A DNA stretch of 64,000 nt, taken from the NCBI RefSeq assembly GCF_004354015.1, contig NZ_SMRU01000001.1:186001-250000 (forward strand). The letters run 5' to 3'. A program made the position numbers and the translations under genes. The stretch's first letter is position 1. Each line of letters opens with the position of its first letter. The notes beneath the pieces are model-generated. The model was not told the DNA's origin. It searched no databases and was given only the letters and a program-made list of their open reading frames with translations. Below, piece by piece: positions 1-8,435 of this stretch. The stretch comes from Arthrobacter terricola. GTDB lineage: Bacteria > Actinomycetota > Actinomycetes > Actinomycetales > Micrococcaceae.

Positions 1-719
1 GATGTCCCGGCCTCGACAATCCGGCCCGCGTTCATGACGGCGATGTTGTGGCTCATGAGCCGCGCTACCGCGAGGTCGTGAACGATGAACAAGTAGGTCA
101 AGCCGAGCTCGTCCTGGAGGTCGCTGAGGAGGTTGAGGACCTGCGCCTGGATGGATACGTCCAAGGCGCTGACCGGTTCGTCCAAGACCACGAGGTCCGG
201 GTTCAGGACAAGTGCCCTCGCGATCGCGATCCGTTGGCGCTGGCCGCCGGAAAACGCGAACGGGAACCGTTGGGCTTGCTTGACCGTGATCCCGACGCGG
301 TCCAGCACTTGGGCGACCCGGCGGGCACGTTCGGCCGCGTCCGTGACGCCGTGGATGATCAGCGGTTCCTCAACGAGGTCGGCCACCGTGAATCGGGGGT
401 CGAGGGAGCCGTTGGGATCCTGGAACACCATTTGGATGCGTTTGCGCATGCGCCGCATTTCCGGTTTCGAGAGCGCGGTGAGGTTGACGCCGTCGAACTC
501 GATCAACCCGCTGTCCACCCCGGTGAGGCCCATGACGCACGCCGCCGTGGTTGACTTACCGCTGCCGGACTCGCCGACGAGGCCGAGGGTCTGGCCCCTT
601 CGCAGTTCGAAGGAGACGTCCCGCAGGATCTGGACCCGGTGGCGGGAACCGACCCCTTTGCCGTAGGACTTGTTCAGGTTTTCTACCCGCAAGAGCGGGG
701 CCGTGGCTGGGTTGCTCAT
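1..719 (-). CDS. Oligopeptide/dipeptide-type ABC importer ATP-binding subunit (DppF/OppF-like), partial
   Basis: This is a nucleotide-binding subunit that would power uptake through the two permeases upstream. Reading from 719 towards the left edge gives 239 codons and then the window ends, so the C terminus is missing. Walker A (GESGSGKST), the Q-loop (MVFQDPNGSLDPR), the signature FSGGQRQR, Walker B (LVVLDEPVSALD) and the H-loop (FIVHDLAVA) are all present in order, so the catalytic core is intact. The start ATG overlaps the stop of the preceding ATPase gene by four bases (ATGA), showing translational coupling at the end of a five-gene leftward operon. Substrate cannot be told from the ATPase; PepT-family pairs of this kind serve peptides, nickel or oligosaccharides. 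No substrate-binding protein is visible in the window. Confidence 0.93.
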   Translation of the reverse strand, partial: MSNPATAPLLRVENLNKSYGKGVGSRHRVQILRDVSFELRRGQTLGLVGESGSGKSTTAACVMGLTGVDSGLIEFDGVNLTALSKPEMRRMRKRIQMVFQDPNGSLDPRFTVADLVEEPLIIHGVTDAAERARRVAQVLDRVGITVKQAQRFPFAFSGGQRQRIAIARALVLNPDLVVLDEPVSALDVSIQAQVLNLLSDLQDELGLTYLFIVHDLAVARLMSHNIAVMNAGRIVEAGT

Positions 720-1795
720 GCTTCATCTCCTGGAATGTCGCTGGCGAAGTGGCAGCGCACGACGGCGCCACTCGCCAGGGCGCGTGACTCCGGGCGCTCC
801 GTTGCGCACCGCGGTTCGTCCCGGCCGATCGGGCAGCGCGCGGCAAAGGGGCAGCCGGGTTCGTCGATGGACAGGTCCGGTGGCGAGCCTGGAATGGCCG
901 GCAACGCACCGCGCTTGGTGGTGGCGGGGTCGATGACGCAGTTCAGGAGCGCCTTGGAGTAGGGGTGGGCAGGTGACTCGAAGAGCGCCCGCGCGCTGGT
1001 GGACTCGACGAAGCGTCCCGCGTACATGACGTTGACGCTGTCGCAGAGTTCCTCGACGATCCCGAGGTTGTGCGTGATCATCACCAAGGCGTTGCCGCGT
1101 TCGTCGCAGATCTTCGCCAGGAGGTCGAGGACCTGGGCCTGGGTGGTGACGTCCAAGGCGGTGGTGGGTTCGTCGGCAATGACTACCGAGGGATCGTTGG
1201 CGATGGCCATGGCAATGAGGACGCGCTGCCTCATGCCGCCGGAATACTGGTGCGGGTAGTCAGCGATGCGCCGCTTGGCATCCGTGACGCCTACTTCGCC
1301 AAGGAGGTCACAGGCCATCTTCCGTGCAGCCTTGACGGAAACGTCCTGGTGTACCCGGATGGTTTCCACGAACTGGCTGCCGATGGTTTTCAGAGGATCC
1401 AGCGCGGCCATCGGGTCCTGGAAGACCAAGCCGATGTCCTTGCCGCGGATCCTGGAGATGCCGGCGTCGTCGAGGCCGACCATTTCGGTCCCGTTGAGTT
1501 TGACGCTCCCGCCGGTAACCCGGCCTGGCTGCGGGACGAGCCCCACAAGCGACATGGCCAGGGCGGACTTTCCGGATCCGGATTCGCCGACGATCGCCAT
1601 GCGCTGGCGCTTGTGGAGGTCGAAGGAAACGTCCCGGACAGCGTGGACGGTTCCCGATGCCGTGTTGAAATCGGTGACCAGTCCCTTGACCTGCAGGACG
1701 ACGCCGCGGTCTTGGCTACGGTCCTGGCTCACGCCCGGAGCTGTGCCCGTGGAGGGGCTAGGAGGAGGAAAGGAAAGTGCGTTGGTGTGCGACAT
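716..1795 (-). CDS. Oligopeptide/dipeptide-type ABC importer ATP-binding subunit (DppD/OppD-like)
   Basis: This is the first of two paired ATPases of a peptide-type (PepT family) importer. The chosen start at 1795 gives 359 residues and overlaps the stop of the upstream permease gene by one base (TGATG). An N-terminal Ser/Pro-rich stretch of about 35 residues precedes the ABC domain. Walker A is GESGSGKSALA, the signature YSGGMRQRV, Walker B VVIADEPTTALD and the H-loop MITHNLGI. The C-terminal oligopeptide-transporter extension with a Cys-rich motif (GCPFAARCP, later PRCATERP) is present; in this family those cysteines can hold an Fe-S cluster. It is tightly coupled to both neighbours. Confidence 0.95.
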   Translation of the reverse strand: MSHTNALSFPPPSPSTGTAPGVSQDRSQDRGVVLQVKGLVTDFNTASGTVHAVRDVSFDLHKRQRMAIVGESGSGKSALAMSLVGLVPQPGRVTGGSVKLNGTEMVGLDDAGISRIRGKDIGLVFQDPMAALDPLKTIGSQFVETIRVHQDVSVKAARKMACDLLGEVGVTDAKRRIADYPHQYSGGMRQRVLIAMAIANDPSVVIADEPTTALDVTTQAQVLDLLAKICDERGNALVMITHNLGIVEELCDSVNVMYAGRFVESTSARALFESPAHPYSKALLNCVIDPATTKRGALPAIPGSPPDLSIDEPGCPFAARCPIGRDEPRCATERPESRALASGAVVRCHFASDIPGDEA

Positions 1796-2811
1796 CAGCG
1801 GGCTCCTACTCGGGTTCGGGGATCTGCCGCGGTCATGATGAGGTCTGCTGCAAGGCTGACCACCACGTAGAGGATGGCGGCCAGTAGGAGCACTGCCTGG
1901 ACCACTGCGAAGTCCTTCTGGATGATGGCGTCGGCTGTCATTGAGCCGATTCCCGGCCATCCGAACACCTTCTCCACCAGCAAGCTCCCGGCCAGGAGGT
2001 CGGCGAACAGCAGGGAAGCCGCGGGAAGGAGTGACAGCAAACCGTGCGGGGCTACGTGGCGGGCGTACACGGGGAACCTGCGCAGGCCATGGCTTTGGGC
2101 CACAGTGACGAAGGTTTCCCGCAGCGTTCCGCGAAGCTGGTTGCGGTACAGCCTGCTGAGGAAAGCGAACGGACCGAGCGCGACGACGATCGCGGGGAGG
2201 ATCAGGTGCCACGCGGCGTTGACGAAGGTTCCCCATTGTCCGGCGATCACGGCGTCCACGGTGAACATTCCGGTGACGTTCGGCGGACGGAGGACGCCGG
2301 GCGAAAGGCGGCCTTCGGGACCGGGGAAGATGCCGAGCTGGATCGAGAGGACCAGGAGGGCGAGCAGGGCGATCCAGAACGGCGGCGAGCCCATTGCCAG
2401 CGACGAGCTGATGCGGAGGAACCTGTCCGGCCACCGGCGTCGGGAGTAGACGGCGATGCTTGAGGCAATGACTGCTCCCGCGATCGCGAACACTACAGAC
2501 AGCAAGCCGAGCTCGAGCGTGGCAGGCAAGCGCTGGGCCAGGAGGGTGCCCACGCTGTTGCCTGTGCTGTAGGAGAAACCGAAGTCGCCGCGGAACAGCG
2601 AGCCCACATAGTTCCCGTACTGGACGAAGATGTTGTCGTCGAGGCCCATTGACTTTCGCAATGCTGCGATGGCTTCGTCGGTGGCGCCGTCGCCGGCGAT
2701 GGCGCGCGCCGGATCGCCGGGAACCTTGCGGAGGAGCACGAAGGCAAAGACCGATGCGCCGAAGACCGTGGCCAGTGCCACGCCAAGTCGCTTGAGGATG
2801 TTGCGGATCAT
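1795..2811 (-). CDS. Oligopeptide/dipeptide-type ABC importer permease (DppB-like)
   Basis: This 338-residue inner-membrane permease has the DppB/OppB layout: an N-terminal transmembrane helix ending in FVLLRKVPGDPA, a periplasmic loop, then five further hydrophobic helices. The family signature at the start (helix plus PGDPxR) and the C-terminal EAA-type cytoplasmic loop (around LVEKVFGWPGIG) are clear. It starts 10 bases after the stop of the DppC-like gene and its own stop overlaps the start of the ATPase gene. It forms a heterodimer with the DppC-like subunit. Substrate unknown. Confidence 0.94.
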   Translation of the reverse strand: MIRNILKRLGVALATVFGASVFAFVLLRKVPGDPARAIAGDGATDEAIAALRKSMGLDDNIFVQYGNYVGSLFRGDFGFSYSTGNSVGTLLAQRLPATLELGLLSVVFAIAGAVIASSIAVYSRRRWPDRFLRISSSLAMGSPPFWIALLALLVLSIQLGIFPGPEGRLSPGVLRPPNVTGMFTVDAVIAGQWGTFVNAAWHLILPAIVVALGPFAFLSRLYRNQLRGTLRETFVTVAQSHGLRRFPVYARHVAPHGLLSLLPAASLLFADLLAGSLLVEKVFGWPGIGSMTADAIIQKDFAVVQAVLLLAAILYVVVSLAADLIMTAADPRTRVGAR

Positions 2812-2821
2812 TGACGTTCCC

Positions 2822-3709
2822 TCACTTCGCCTGGATGAATTCGCCGCGGGGGTCCAGGACTTCCCGGGCCCGGTCCGCGATCAGGGTGGTCAGGCTGACG
2901 GCGAGGAGCAGGCCCACGCCAGGGAAGCCCGCGATCCACCATTGGCCGGTAAGGAAGAACTGCTGGCCGTCCGTGATCATTTCTCCCCATTCGGCGGTGG
3001 GAGGTTGCGCTCCCAGGCCGAGGTAGCCCAAAGCCGCCAGGGACAGTACGGCGGCACCGAAGACGGCGGCCATCTGCAAAATCATGATCGGAATGAGGTG
3101 CGGGAAGACGTGGCGGAACAGGACGCGCGCGGGGTGCGCGCCCAATGCCGTGGTGGAGCGGATGAAGTCCTGGCCGTACAGCCGCATCACTTCTCCACGC
3201 AGCGTGCGCATGTACCAAGGGAAGGAGTGCAGCGAGAGCCCGATGACCACCGCCGTTACGCCCGGCTGCAACGCCATTGCCATGGCCATCGCGAGGAGGA
3301 TGGCAGGGAAGCAGAGGATGGAGTTGGTCAGCCAGGTGAAGAGGGTGTCCACCCATCCGCGCATGGATCCCGCCAGGAGCGCGGCGACACATCCAACAAC
3401 CGCACCGATCAGCGCGATGGTCAGGCCTGCGAGGATCGAGGTACGTCCGCCGGCAAGGACGCGGGCCAGCACGTCGCGGCCGGTATCGTCAGTGCCCATC
3501 GGGTGCCCCCAGCTGGGGGCTTGGAGAACGGCTCCGAGGTTGATGGCATCGGGCTGGATCTGCCAGACCAAGGGACCCAGCAGGGTCGCCACAATGAGTC
3601 CGGCCAGGAGCGCGAGGGTCAGGGTCAAGGTCCGGTCCCTGCGGAGGAAGCTGCTGAAGGTCTTGCGCTTCGCCGGGGCAACGATCTGTGGGGCAGCAAC
3701 AGCTGTCAT
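2822..3709 (-). CDS. Oligopeptide/dipeptide-type ABC importer permease (DppC-like)
   Basis: This 295-residue permease partners the DppB-like subunit. The start at 3709 was chosen because AGGAGAGGAAAG lies just upstream and the ATG overlaps the isomerase stop by four bases; a longer reading without these signals is less likely. It shows the DppC N-terminal pattern: basic cytoplasmic tail, first helix, then HPMGTDDTGRDVLARV, which is typical of this subfamily. Five more helices follow, with the EAA loop near STTALGAHPARVLFRHVFP. It ends EFIQAK 10 bases before the next start. Confidence 0.95.
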   Translation of the reverse strand: MTAVAAPQIVAPAKRKTFSSFLRRDRTLTLTLALLAGLIVATLLGPLVWQIQPDAINLGAVLQAPSWGHPMGTDDTGRDVLARVLAGGRTSILAGLTIALIGAVVGCVAALLAGSMRGWVDTLFTWLTNSILCFPAILLAMAMAMALQPGVTAVVIGLSLHSFPWYMRTLRGEVMRLYGQDFIRSTTALGAHPARVLFRHVFPHLIPIMILQMAAVFGAAVLSLAALGYLGLGAQPPTAEWGEMITDGQQFFLTGQWWIAGFPGVGLLLAVSLTTLIADRAREVLDPRGEFIQAK

Positions 3710-4797
3710 GGAAGTCTTTCCTCTCCTGGTTGAGTCGGAGCCGGTTCGTTCGCGCCGGCACCGATCGATGTGAGGAGCCTCCGCAGGGTGGAGGCACTGT
3801 GGAGCAATTGGCGACGGCGTTCGGCCGCGCCGGGTTCTTCGTCCCAGTCGGCGAGCGCCGGGAAACGGCCGCGCGCCACGCCGTCGTGCGTCGCCACGCC
3901 GAGCCGGGCCACCTGCGCCAGGCCCGCCGCGTCGAGATGCGGCTCGTGGTCGAACCACGAGCGGTCGAAGACCGGGGTATCGAATTTCCCCCTGTGTTGT
4001 TCGAGGGTGAAGTCGCGCACCCCGGCGTCGAGCAAGTTCCGGAGGATCCCGTCCCAATCAAAGACGCCTTCGCCGATTGCCGTCAGGCGGCGGCGGTAGC
4101 CTTCCTGGACCGGGAACAGGACAGCGTCCTCCAAGTGGGTCATCCTGACGTGCGTTCCCAGCGTCCGGGCCACATCGACGGGATCTTCACCGCGGACCAC
4201 GAGGTTGGCCACGTCGAGCCCGATCCCGAAGACTGCGGGATCCAGCTCCCGGACCAGGGCCAGGACTTCTGAGGACGCAAGGTCTTCGTGGGTCTTCACG
4301 TTGATGCGTGCCTTCGCACTTAGCGCGGCTGACCCCAATGCCTCGAGGTTCGCCCGGATGAGCCGGAGTTGCGCAGGGTGGTCAAGGAACCGTCCTTGTT
4401 CTTCCGCGCCTTCGCGGACGGACCGGGTGTAGACGAAGAATTCCTTGATCCCGAGTTCCGTGCCGCAAAGCAGGGCTTCAAGGAGGCTTTCCCGCACGGT
4501 CGCGGGATCGCCGAACGGTCCGGCGCAGCCGAGGCCGAGCTGGAGTTCGACGCCGGCCTGCCGCGCCGCGTCCGCGACGTCCCGCAGGTCTGCGGTGTTC
4601 CCCGCCGAAAGTTCCGCAGCAATGCTGTTGAGGACCACGAGGGTGAAGCCGTCGTCGACGGCGGCCCGGAATGAGTCCAACAGGGGGCGGTCTTCGTAGC
4701 CGGGGTATCGGGTGAATTGGACCCCGAGGCGAGTCGCCGGCATTTGGCCGGTGCCCGGGAGCCGCATATCAGGGAGCAGCTGTGTGATCTGGGTCAT
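3706..4797 (-). CDS. Sugar-phosphate isomerase/epimerase-like TIM-barrel protein
   Basis: This 363-residue protein belongs to the xylose-isomerase-like TIM-barrel (AP endonuclease 2) superfamily. Strand-like segments and likely metal ligands are visible: NVKTHED, IGLDVANLVV, HVRMTHLEDAV and a C-terminal DFTLEQHRGKFD carrying the last Glu. The family acts on sugars, inositols or keto-acids using a divalent metal. The start at 4797 follows the operator-like palindrome by about 17 bases. Its stop overlaps the DppC-like start, so it heads the importer operon; an enzyme for the transported compound is a reasonable inference. The C-terminal 60 residues (Arg/Glu-rich) are outside the barrel. Exact substrate not recognisable. 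Confidence 0.82.
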   Translation of the reverse strand: MTQITQLLPDMRLPGTGQMPATRLGVQFTRYPGYEDRPLLDSFRAAVDDGFTLVVLNSIAAELSAGNTADLRDVADAARQAGVELQLGLGCAGPFGDPATVRESLLEALLCGTELGIKEFFVYTRSVREGAEEQGRFLDHPAQLRLIRANLEALGSAALSAKARINVKTHEDLASSEVLALVRELDPAVFGIGLDVANLVVRGEDPVDVARTLGTHVRMTHLEDAVLFPVQEGYRRRLTAIGEGVFDWDGILRNLLDAGVRDFTLEQHRGKFDTPVFDRSWFDHEPHLDAAGLAQVARLGVATHDGVARGRFPALADWDEEPGAAERRRQLLHSASTLRRLLTSIGAGANEPAPTQPGEERLP

Positions 4798-4813
4798 GAT
4801 GGTAAAGATACAC

Positions 4814-4831
4814 TCGTAAGACGTCTTACGA
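4814..4831. promoter_or_regulatory. Perfect 18-bp palindrome, likely GntR/FCD operator
   Basis: TCGTAAGACGTCTTACGA is its own reverse complement across all 18 bases. FCD-type GntR regulators bind short A/T-flanked GTnnnAC-type palindromes, and a GntR/FCD gene is divergently encoded 160 bp away. The site sits 17 bp upstream of the isomerase start, where bound protein would block that operon. Assignment to the neighbour regulator is inference. Confidence 0.7.
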
Positions 4832-4942
4832 AAGGGTGGATTTTCCCGATCGAATGTGAGACGCTTCATAAACGCCAGCGGAAGGGTCACCGGACACTGA
4901 CGGGTCCAGAATGATGCGGTAAAGAGTTGGGGCGGACCCATC

Positions 4943-4960
4943 TCCCGGGCTCGCCCGGGA
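4943..4960. promoter_or_regulatory. Inverted repeat in the leader of the GntR gene
   Basis: TCCCGGGC-TC-GCCCGGGA forms an 8-bp perfect arm pair 31 bases upstream of the regulator start. It could be a leader hairpin or a second protein site; it has no following T-run, so it is not a convincing terminator. Confidence 0.45.
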
Positions 4961-4991
4961 CAGGTCCGGCATGTTCAGAAATGAGGACACC

Positions 4992-5690
4992 ATGGCGGTG
5001 AACGGCCGACGCAGCGTGGTCGACGACGCGATTGACGACATCCGGCTGCGGATTCGACAAGGCGAGTGGGGCCTCGGAGACCGGATTCCTCCCGAGCCCG
5101 AACTCGGAAAAGCACTGGGCCTCAGCCGGGCGCCCCTCAGGGAAGCCCTCCGCGCCTTGGTGCACGCCGGACTCCTCGTGACCCGGCAAGGCGACGGCAC
5201 CTTCGTTGCCGCCGTCGACGAACAGGAAATCGCCCTGCGCAAAGGCTTCCAAGGCGCCGACCCCTTCGAAGCCATCGAAGTCCGCCGCAGCCTCGACGTT
5301 CCGGCGGCCGCGCTGGCCGCCCAGCGCCGGGACCAAGCCGACCTCGACAAGCTTCAGGACGCACTCGACCGTCGCCGCGCCGCGGCAGAAGCGAACGACG
5401 ACGACGGCTTCCGCGAGGCGGACATCGACTTCCACCGCGCCGTGGTGGAAGCCGCCCACAACCAACTCCTGGCCGGCATCTACGGCTCGCTCGCTGCCAC
5501 GATCGACGGGTCCTGGACCTCCACCGCGGGCCTCCACCGGGCCGCGGAGTCAGAGCACGACAGCCACGACGACCTTTTCGAGGCGATCCGCGACAACGCT
5601 GCCCAGGAAGCGATGCTCGTCGCGGGCGCCATCCTCGACAACCAGGCGTCGGACCTGGAGGACAAACCCGCGCACTCCCCCGGCGCATAG
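4992..5690 (+). CDS. GntR-family transcriptional regulator, FCD subfamily
   Basis: This is a DNA-binding repressor/activator of 232 residues from the chosen ATG. That start has GAGGA five bases upstream; an in-frame ATG at 4971 is possible but has a weaker site. Residues about 10-75 form the GntR winged helix (DDIRLRIRQGEWGLGDRIPP, then LSRAPLREALRALVHAGL and the wing RQGDGTFV). The C-terminal all-helical FCD domain has the expected ligand/metal residues in FREADIDFHRAVVEAAHN and the late His in SEHDSHDDLFEAI. The stop is 12 bases before the amidohydrolase start, so both are co-transcribed. It most likely senses the substrate of this locus and binds the 18-bp palindrome at 4814. Confidence 0.93.
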   Translation: MAVNGRRSVVDDAIDDIRLRIRQGEWGLGDRIPPEPELGKALGLSRAPLREALRALVHAGLLVTRQGDGTFVAAVDEQEIALRKGFQGADPFEAIEVRRSLDVPAAALAAQRRDQADLDKLQDALDRRRAAAEANDDDGFREADIDFHRAVVEAAHNQLLAGIYGSLAATIDGSWTSTAGLHRAAESEHDSHDDLFEAIRDNAAQEAMLVAGAILDNQASDLEDKPAHSPGA

Positions 5691-5702
5691 CGAGGAGCCC
5701 CC

Positions 5703-7163
5703 GTGATCACGCGTATCAAAGCCGCCTTCGTCATTGGCTACGCCGAAGGCGACCACTGCATCCTGCCAAACGCGGAACTTGTCCACGACGACGGGACCAT
5801 TGTCTTCGTCGGCAGGGACTACCCCGGCGTCGTCGATACCGAAATCAACGCCGGGGAAGCCATCCTGTCCCCTGGTTTCATCGACTTGAACGCCTTGGCG
5901 GACATCGACCACGCGCTCTTCGACTCGTGGCCCGACGCAACCCGACGCCTGGGCCTCGTCTGGTCCGAGGACTACCTCAAGGACCGGACCGCTGTTTTCA
6001 CGCGGAAAGAGGCACGGTTCAGGCGGGAGTTCGCCCTGTCCCAACTAGTCCGCAACGGCATCACGACCCTCATGCCCATCGCGTCGGAGAGCTACCACGA
6101 ATGGTGCGAGGACTATGAAGACCTCGCTGACACCGCCTCAGCAGTGGAGGCCATCGGCCTGCGGGCATACCTGGGGCCAAGCTATCGCACAGCCGTGCCC
6201 TACACGGACGGAAAGCGGGTCTTCCTCCACGAGGACGAACGACGCGGACTCGAAGGCCTCGAAGAAGCGATCCGTTTCGCCCAGGACTACGACGGCCGGG
6301 CGGACGGCCTCATCCGGACGGCTTTGTTGCCCGCGCGAATCGAGACGCAAACCGAGAAGACCCTTCGCCTGACCCGGCAAGCCGCCGATGAGCTCAAGCT
6401 GCCGGTACGCCTGCACGCAGCCCAGGGCCTCTTCGAAGTCGAAACCATCCTTGCGCGTACAGGACTCCGCCCCCTCCCCTACCTGGCGGACCTCGGTTTC
6501 CTCGCTGAACGAACGTACGTCCCCCACGCATGGACGGTCCCGGGGCACCCCCACATGCCCGAAGCGTTCGGATCGGGAGACGACGTCGCGCTGCTTGCCG
6601 ATTCCGGGTCAACGGTCCTGCTCTGCCCCATCCCGATGGCCCACTACGGCGGGATGCTCGACAACTACGACTCCTATCGCGAAAAGGGCGTCCGGATTGT
6701 GCTCGGAACCGACTCGGCGCCGCCGAACATGATCCGCGCCATGGACCTTGCGATGGGCATGACCAAAACCCTCACCGCGGACCGGGCGAGCGCCCAAGCC
6801 GCGGATCTATTCCGCTCCACTACCTTGGACCCCGCTGACTCGCTGGGCCGCCCAGACCTCGGTCGACTGGCACCCGGGGCGCAGGCCGACTACTTCGTCC
6901 TGGATTTGACCGGAAGCCACATCGGTCCGCACGCGGACCCCATCCGCACCCTGATCATGAATGGAGACGGCCGGGACATCACCCGGGTTGTCGTCGCCGG
7001 CCGGACCATCGTGGACAACGGCGACATCGTCACAGTGGACACGAATGACTACCGGGAACGTGCTCAGGAGTTCCTGGACCGTTACATCTCCTCGCTCACC
7101 GCGTCCGACTACGCGCGGCGGCCCACCCACGAGCTCCTTCCGCCGAGCTTCCCGATCCGCTGA
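5703..7163 (+). CDS. Amidohydrolase-superfamily protein (ATZ/TRZ chlorohydrolase/deaminase-like)
   Basis: This 486-residue protein has a composite N/C-terminal beta-sandwich around a TIM barrel. It begins with GTG behind GAGGAG. Visible metal/active-site residues are H238 in RLHAAQG, H275 in VPHAWTVPGH and D337 in VLGTDSAPP. The first metal motif normally reads GF(I/V)(N/D)xHxH; here it is GFIDLNALADIDH, so both histidines are replaced (N63, L65). Members of this group hydrolyse C-N or C-Cl bonds of triazines, purines and related small molecules, or are annotated only as chlorohydrolase-family. It is co-transcribed with the GntR gene. The altered motif means its reaction should not be assumed. 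Confidence 0.85.
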   Translation: MITRIKAAFVIGYAEGDHCILPNAELVHDDGTIVFVGRDYPGVVDTEINAGEAILSPGFIDLNALADIDHALFDSWPDATRRLGLVWSEDYLKDRTAVFTRKEARFRREFALSQLVRNGITTLMPIASESYHEWCEDYEDLADTASAVEAIGLRAYLGPSYRTAVPYTDGKRVFLHEDERRGLEGLEEAIRFAQDYDGRADGLIRTALLPARIETQTEKTLRLTRQAADELKLPVRLHAAQGLFEVETILARTGLRPLPYLADLGFLAERTYVPHAWTVPGHPHMPEAFGSGDDVALLADSGSTVLLCPIPMAHYGGMLDNYDSYREKGVRIVLGTDSAPPNMIRAMDLAMGMTKTLTADRASAQAADLFRSTTLDPADSLGRPDLGRLAPGAQADYFVLDLTGSHIGPHADPIRTLIMNGDGRDITRVVVAGRTIVDNGDIVTVDTNDYRERAQEFLDRYISSLTASDYARRPTHELLPPSFPIR

Positions 7164-7200
7164 ATTTCCAGTCCACTGAATTTCCCGTCCTCTGACGGAA

Positions 7201-7247
7201 GACGACGACGGCGACCCCGCACACGCGGCCGGGTCGCCGTCGTCGTC
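7201..7247 (+). terminator. Intrinsic terminator after the GntR-amidohydrolase operon
   Basis: A perfect 17-bp stem (7201-7217 pairs with 7231-7247) with a 13-base loop is followed by TCCTGCGTTTCTT. The T-run is weak, but the stem is very GC-rich and correctly placed 37 bases after the stop. Confidence 0.75.
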
Positions 7248-7484
7248 TCCTGCGTTTCTTAAAACCCCGCACAAGTGGTAGTCCTGCCTCGAATATGAAC
7301 GAGGCCCCACCCGTCACAAAACGTCAAGTAAACGAGCGCAAAAGGCTTGTCCAACAATTCCAGCGACGGCCCTTTTCTTGACTTGACAGCACTTTCGGTG
7401 TGGTGAGGTGTTTCTAGCAGCCCCCTCGACCCAACATTTTCGAGCCCGGCGCGCACCCGTCATCTGCAAACCGTTAGAGACCCC
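7248..7484 (+). other. Leader/promoter region of the rightward importer operon
   Basis: No gene is seen here. A TTGACA hexamer lies at 7383-7388, but no convincing -10 hexamer stands 16-18 bases after it. The ribosome binding site before 7485 is weak (TAGAGA). An operator for a carbohydrate regulator would be expected but none was recognised. Confidence 0.4.
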
Positions 7485-8435
7485 ATGACTCCACAACTCA
7501 CGCAAAGTCGGCCTGCCCAGCAGGCCGCAGCGTCCCTGCCGCAGCGCCGTTCACGCTGGACCGGCCGGACGCGGAGGGACTTCTTCGTCTTCCTCGCGCT
7601 CGCGCTGCCGAACCTCATCTTGATCGCGGTGTTCACCTACTGGCCGCTGATCAACAACATCTACTACTCGACCCTTGACTGGACCCTCGGTTCCGCCACG
7701 GCAACCGTCGTGGGCTTGGGGAACTATGTCACGTTCTTCACCGATCCTGGGTCGGCCGACGTCCTACGCGTCACGCTGCTTTTCACCGTTGCGACCGTCG
7801 GCGGGTCCATGGTTCTCGGGCTGCTCATGGCCCTCGCCCTGAACCGGAAGATCCCCGGCACGACGTTCGCGCGCTCCGCAGTCTTCGCCCCCTACGTACT
7901 ATCGGGCGTCGGCGTCGGGCTCGTTTGGCTGTTCATCTTCGATCCGGTGTATGGCGCGCTTTCCTGGGTGCTGCGTGGGATCGGCCTCGCGAGCCCACAG
8001 TGGATCAACGACCCGCAGCTCGCAATGGTCATGGTGATCGTCGTCTACGTGTGGAAGAACCTCGGGTACTGCGCGGTCGTGTACCTTGCTGGCCTTCAGT
8101 CGCTCCCGAAAGACGTGCTTGAGGCTTCGGCCCTCGACGGCGCCGGCGCGGCTCGCCGCCTGTGGAGCATCGGCCTCCCACTGCTGTCCCCCACTACATT
8201 CTTCCTGCTCATCACCACCCTTCTGAGCTCGCTCCAGGCCTTCGACATCCTCAAGATCATGACCCCCTCAGGCCGCGGCACGAACACCCTCATGTTCGAG
8301 TCCTACCTGCAGGCGTTCGGAGGCTACAACCGTGCAGGCTACTCGGCCGCAGTCTCCGTCGTGTTGTTCGTGATCCTCCTCGTTGTCACGGTCGTCCAGA
8401 TGAGGTTCGTTGAGAAGAAAGTCCATTACTCATGA
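7485..8435 (+). CDS. Carbohydrate/glycerol-phosphate-type ABC importer permease (MalF/UgpA-like)
   Basis: This 316-residue permease is of the CUT1 family. A basic N-terminal tail (SRWTGRTRRD) precedes the first helix (FLALALPNLILIAVFTYWPL), a typical UgpA/MalF opening. The EAA loop reads EASALDGAGAARRLWSIGLPLL. Six transmembrane helices are predicted by eye. Its stop overlaps the next permease start (ATGA). Together with the following permease and lipoprotein it forms an importer without its own ATPase; CUT1 systems in actinobacteria often share one multitasking MsmK/UgpC-type ATPase encoded elsewhere. Confidence 0.94.
   Translation: MTPQLTQSRPAQQAAASLPQRRSRWTGRTRRDFFVFLALALPNLILIAVFTYWPLINNIYYSTLDWTLGSATATVVGLGNYVTFFTDPGSADVLRVTLLFTVATVGGSMVLGLLMALALNRKIPGTTFARSAVFAPYVLSGVGVGLVWLFIFDPVYGALSWVLRGIGLASPQWINDPQLAMVMVIVVYVWKNLGYCAVVYLAGLQSLPKDVLEASALDGAGAARRLWSIGLPLLSPTTFFLLITTLLSSLQAFDILKIMTPSGRGTNTLMFESYLQAFGGYNRAGYSAAVSVVLFVILLVVTVVQMRFVEKKVHYS

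Noticed and set aside
5066..6118. An Arg/Pro-rich frame spanning GntR and amidohydrolase genes
   Set aside because: It is out of frame with two clear domain proteins and has shadow-type composition.
7383..7411. Promoter with TTGACA upstream of the importer operon
   Set aside because: No acceptable -10 hexamer at 16-19 bases, so it is not called as a promoter.
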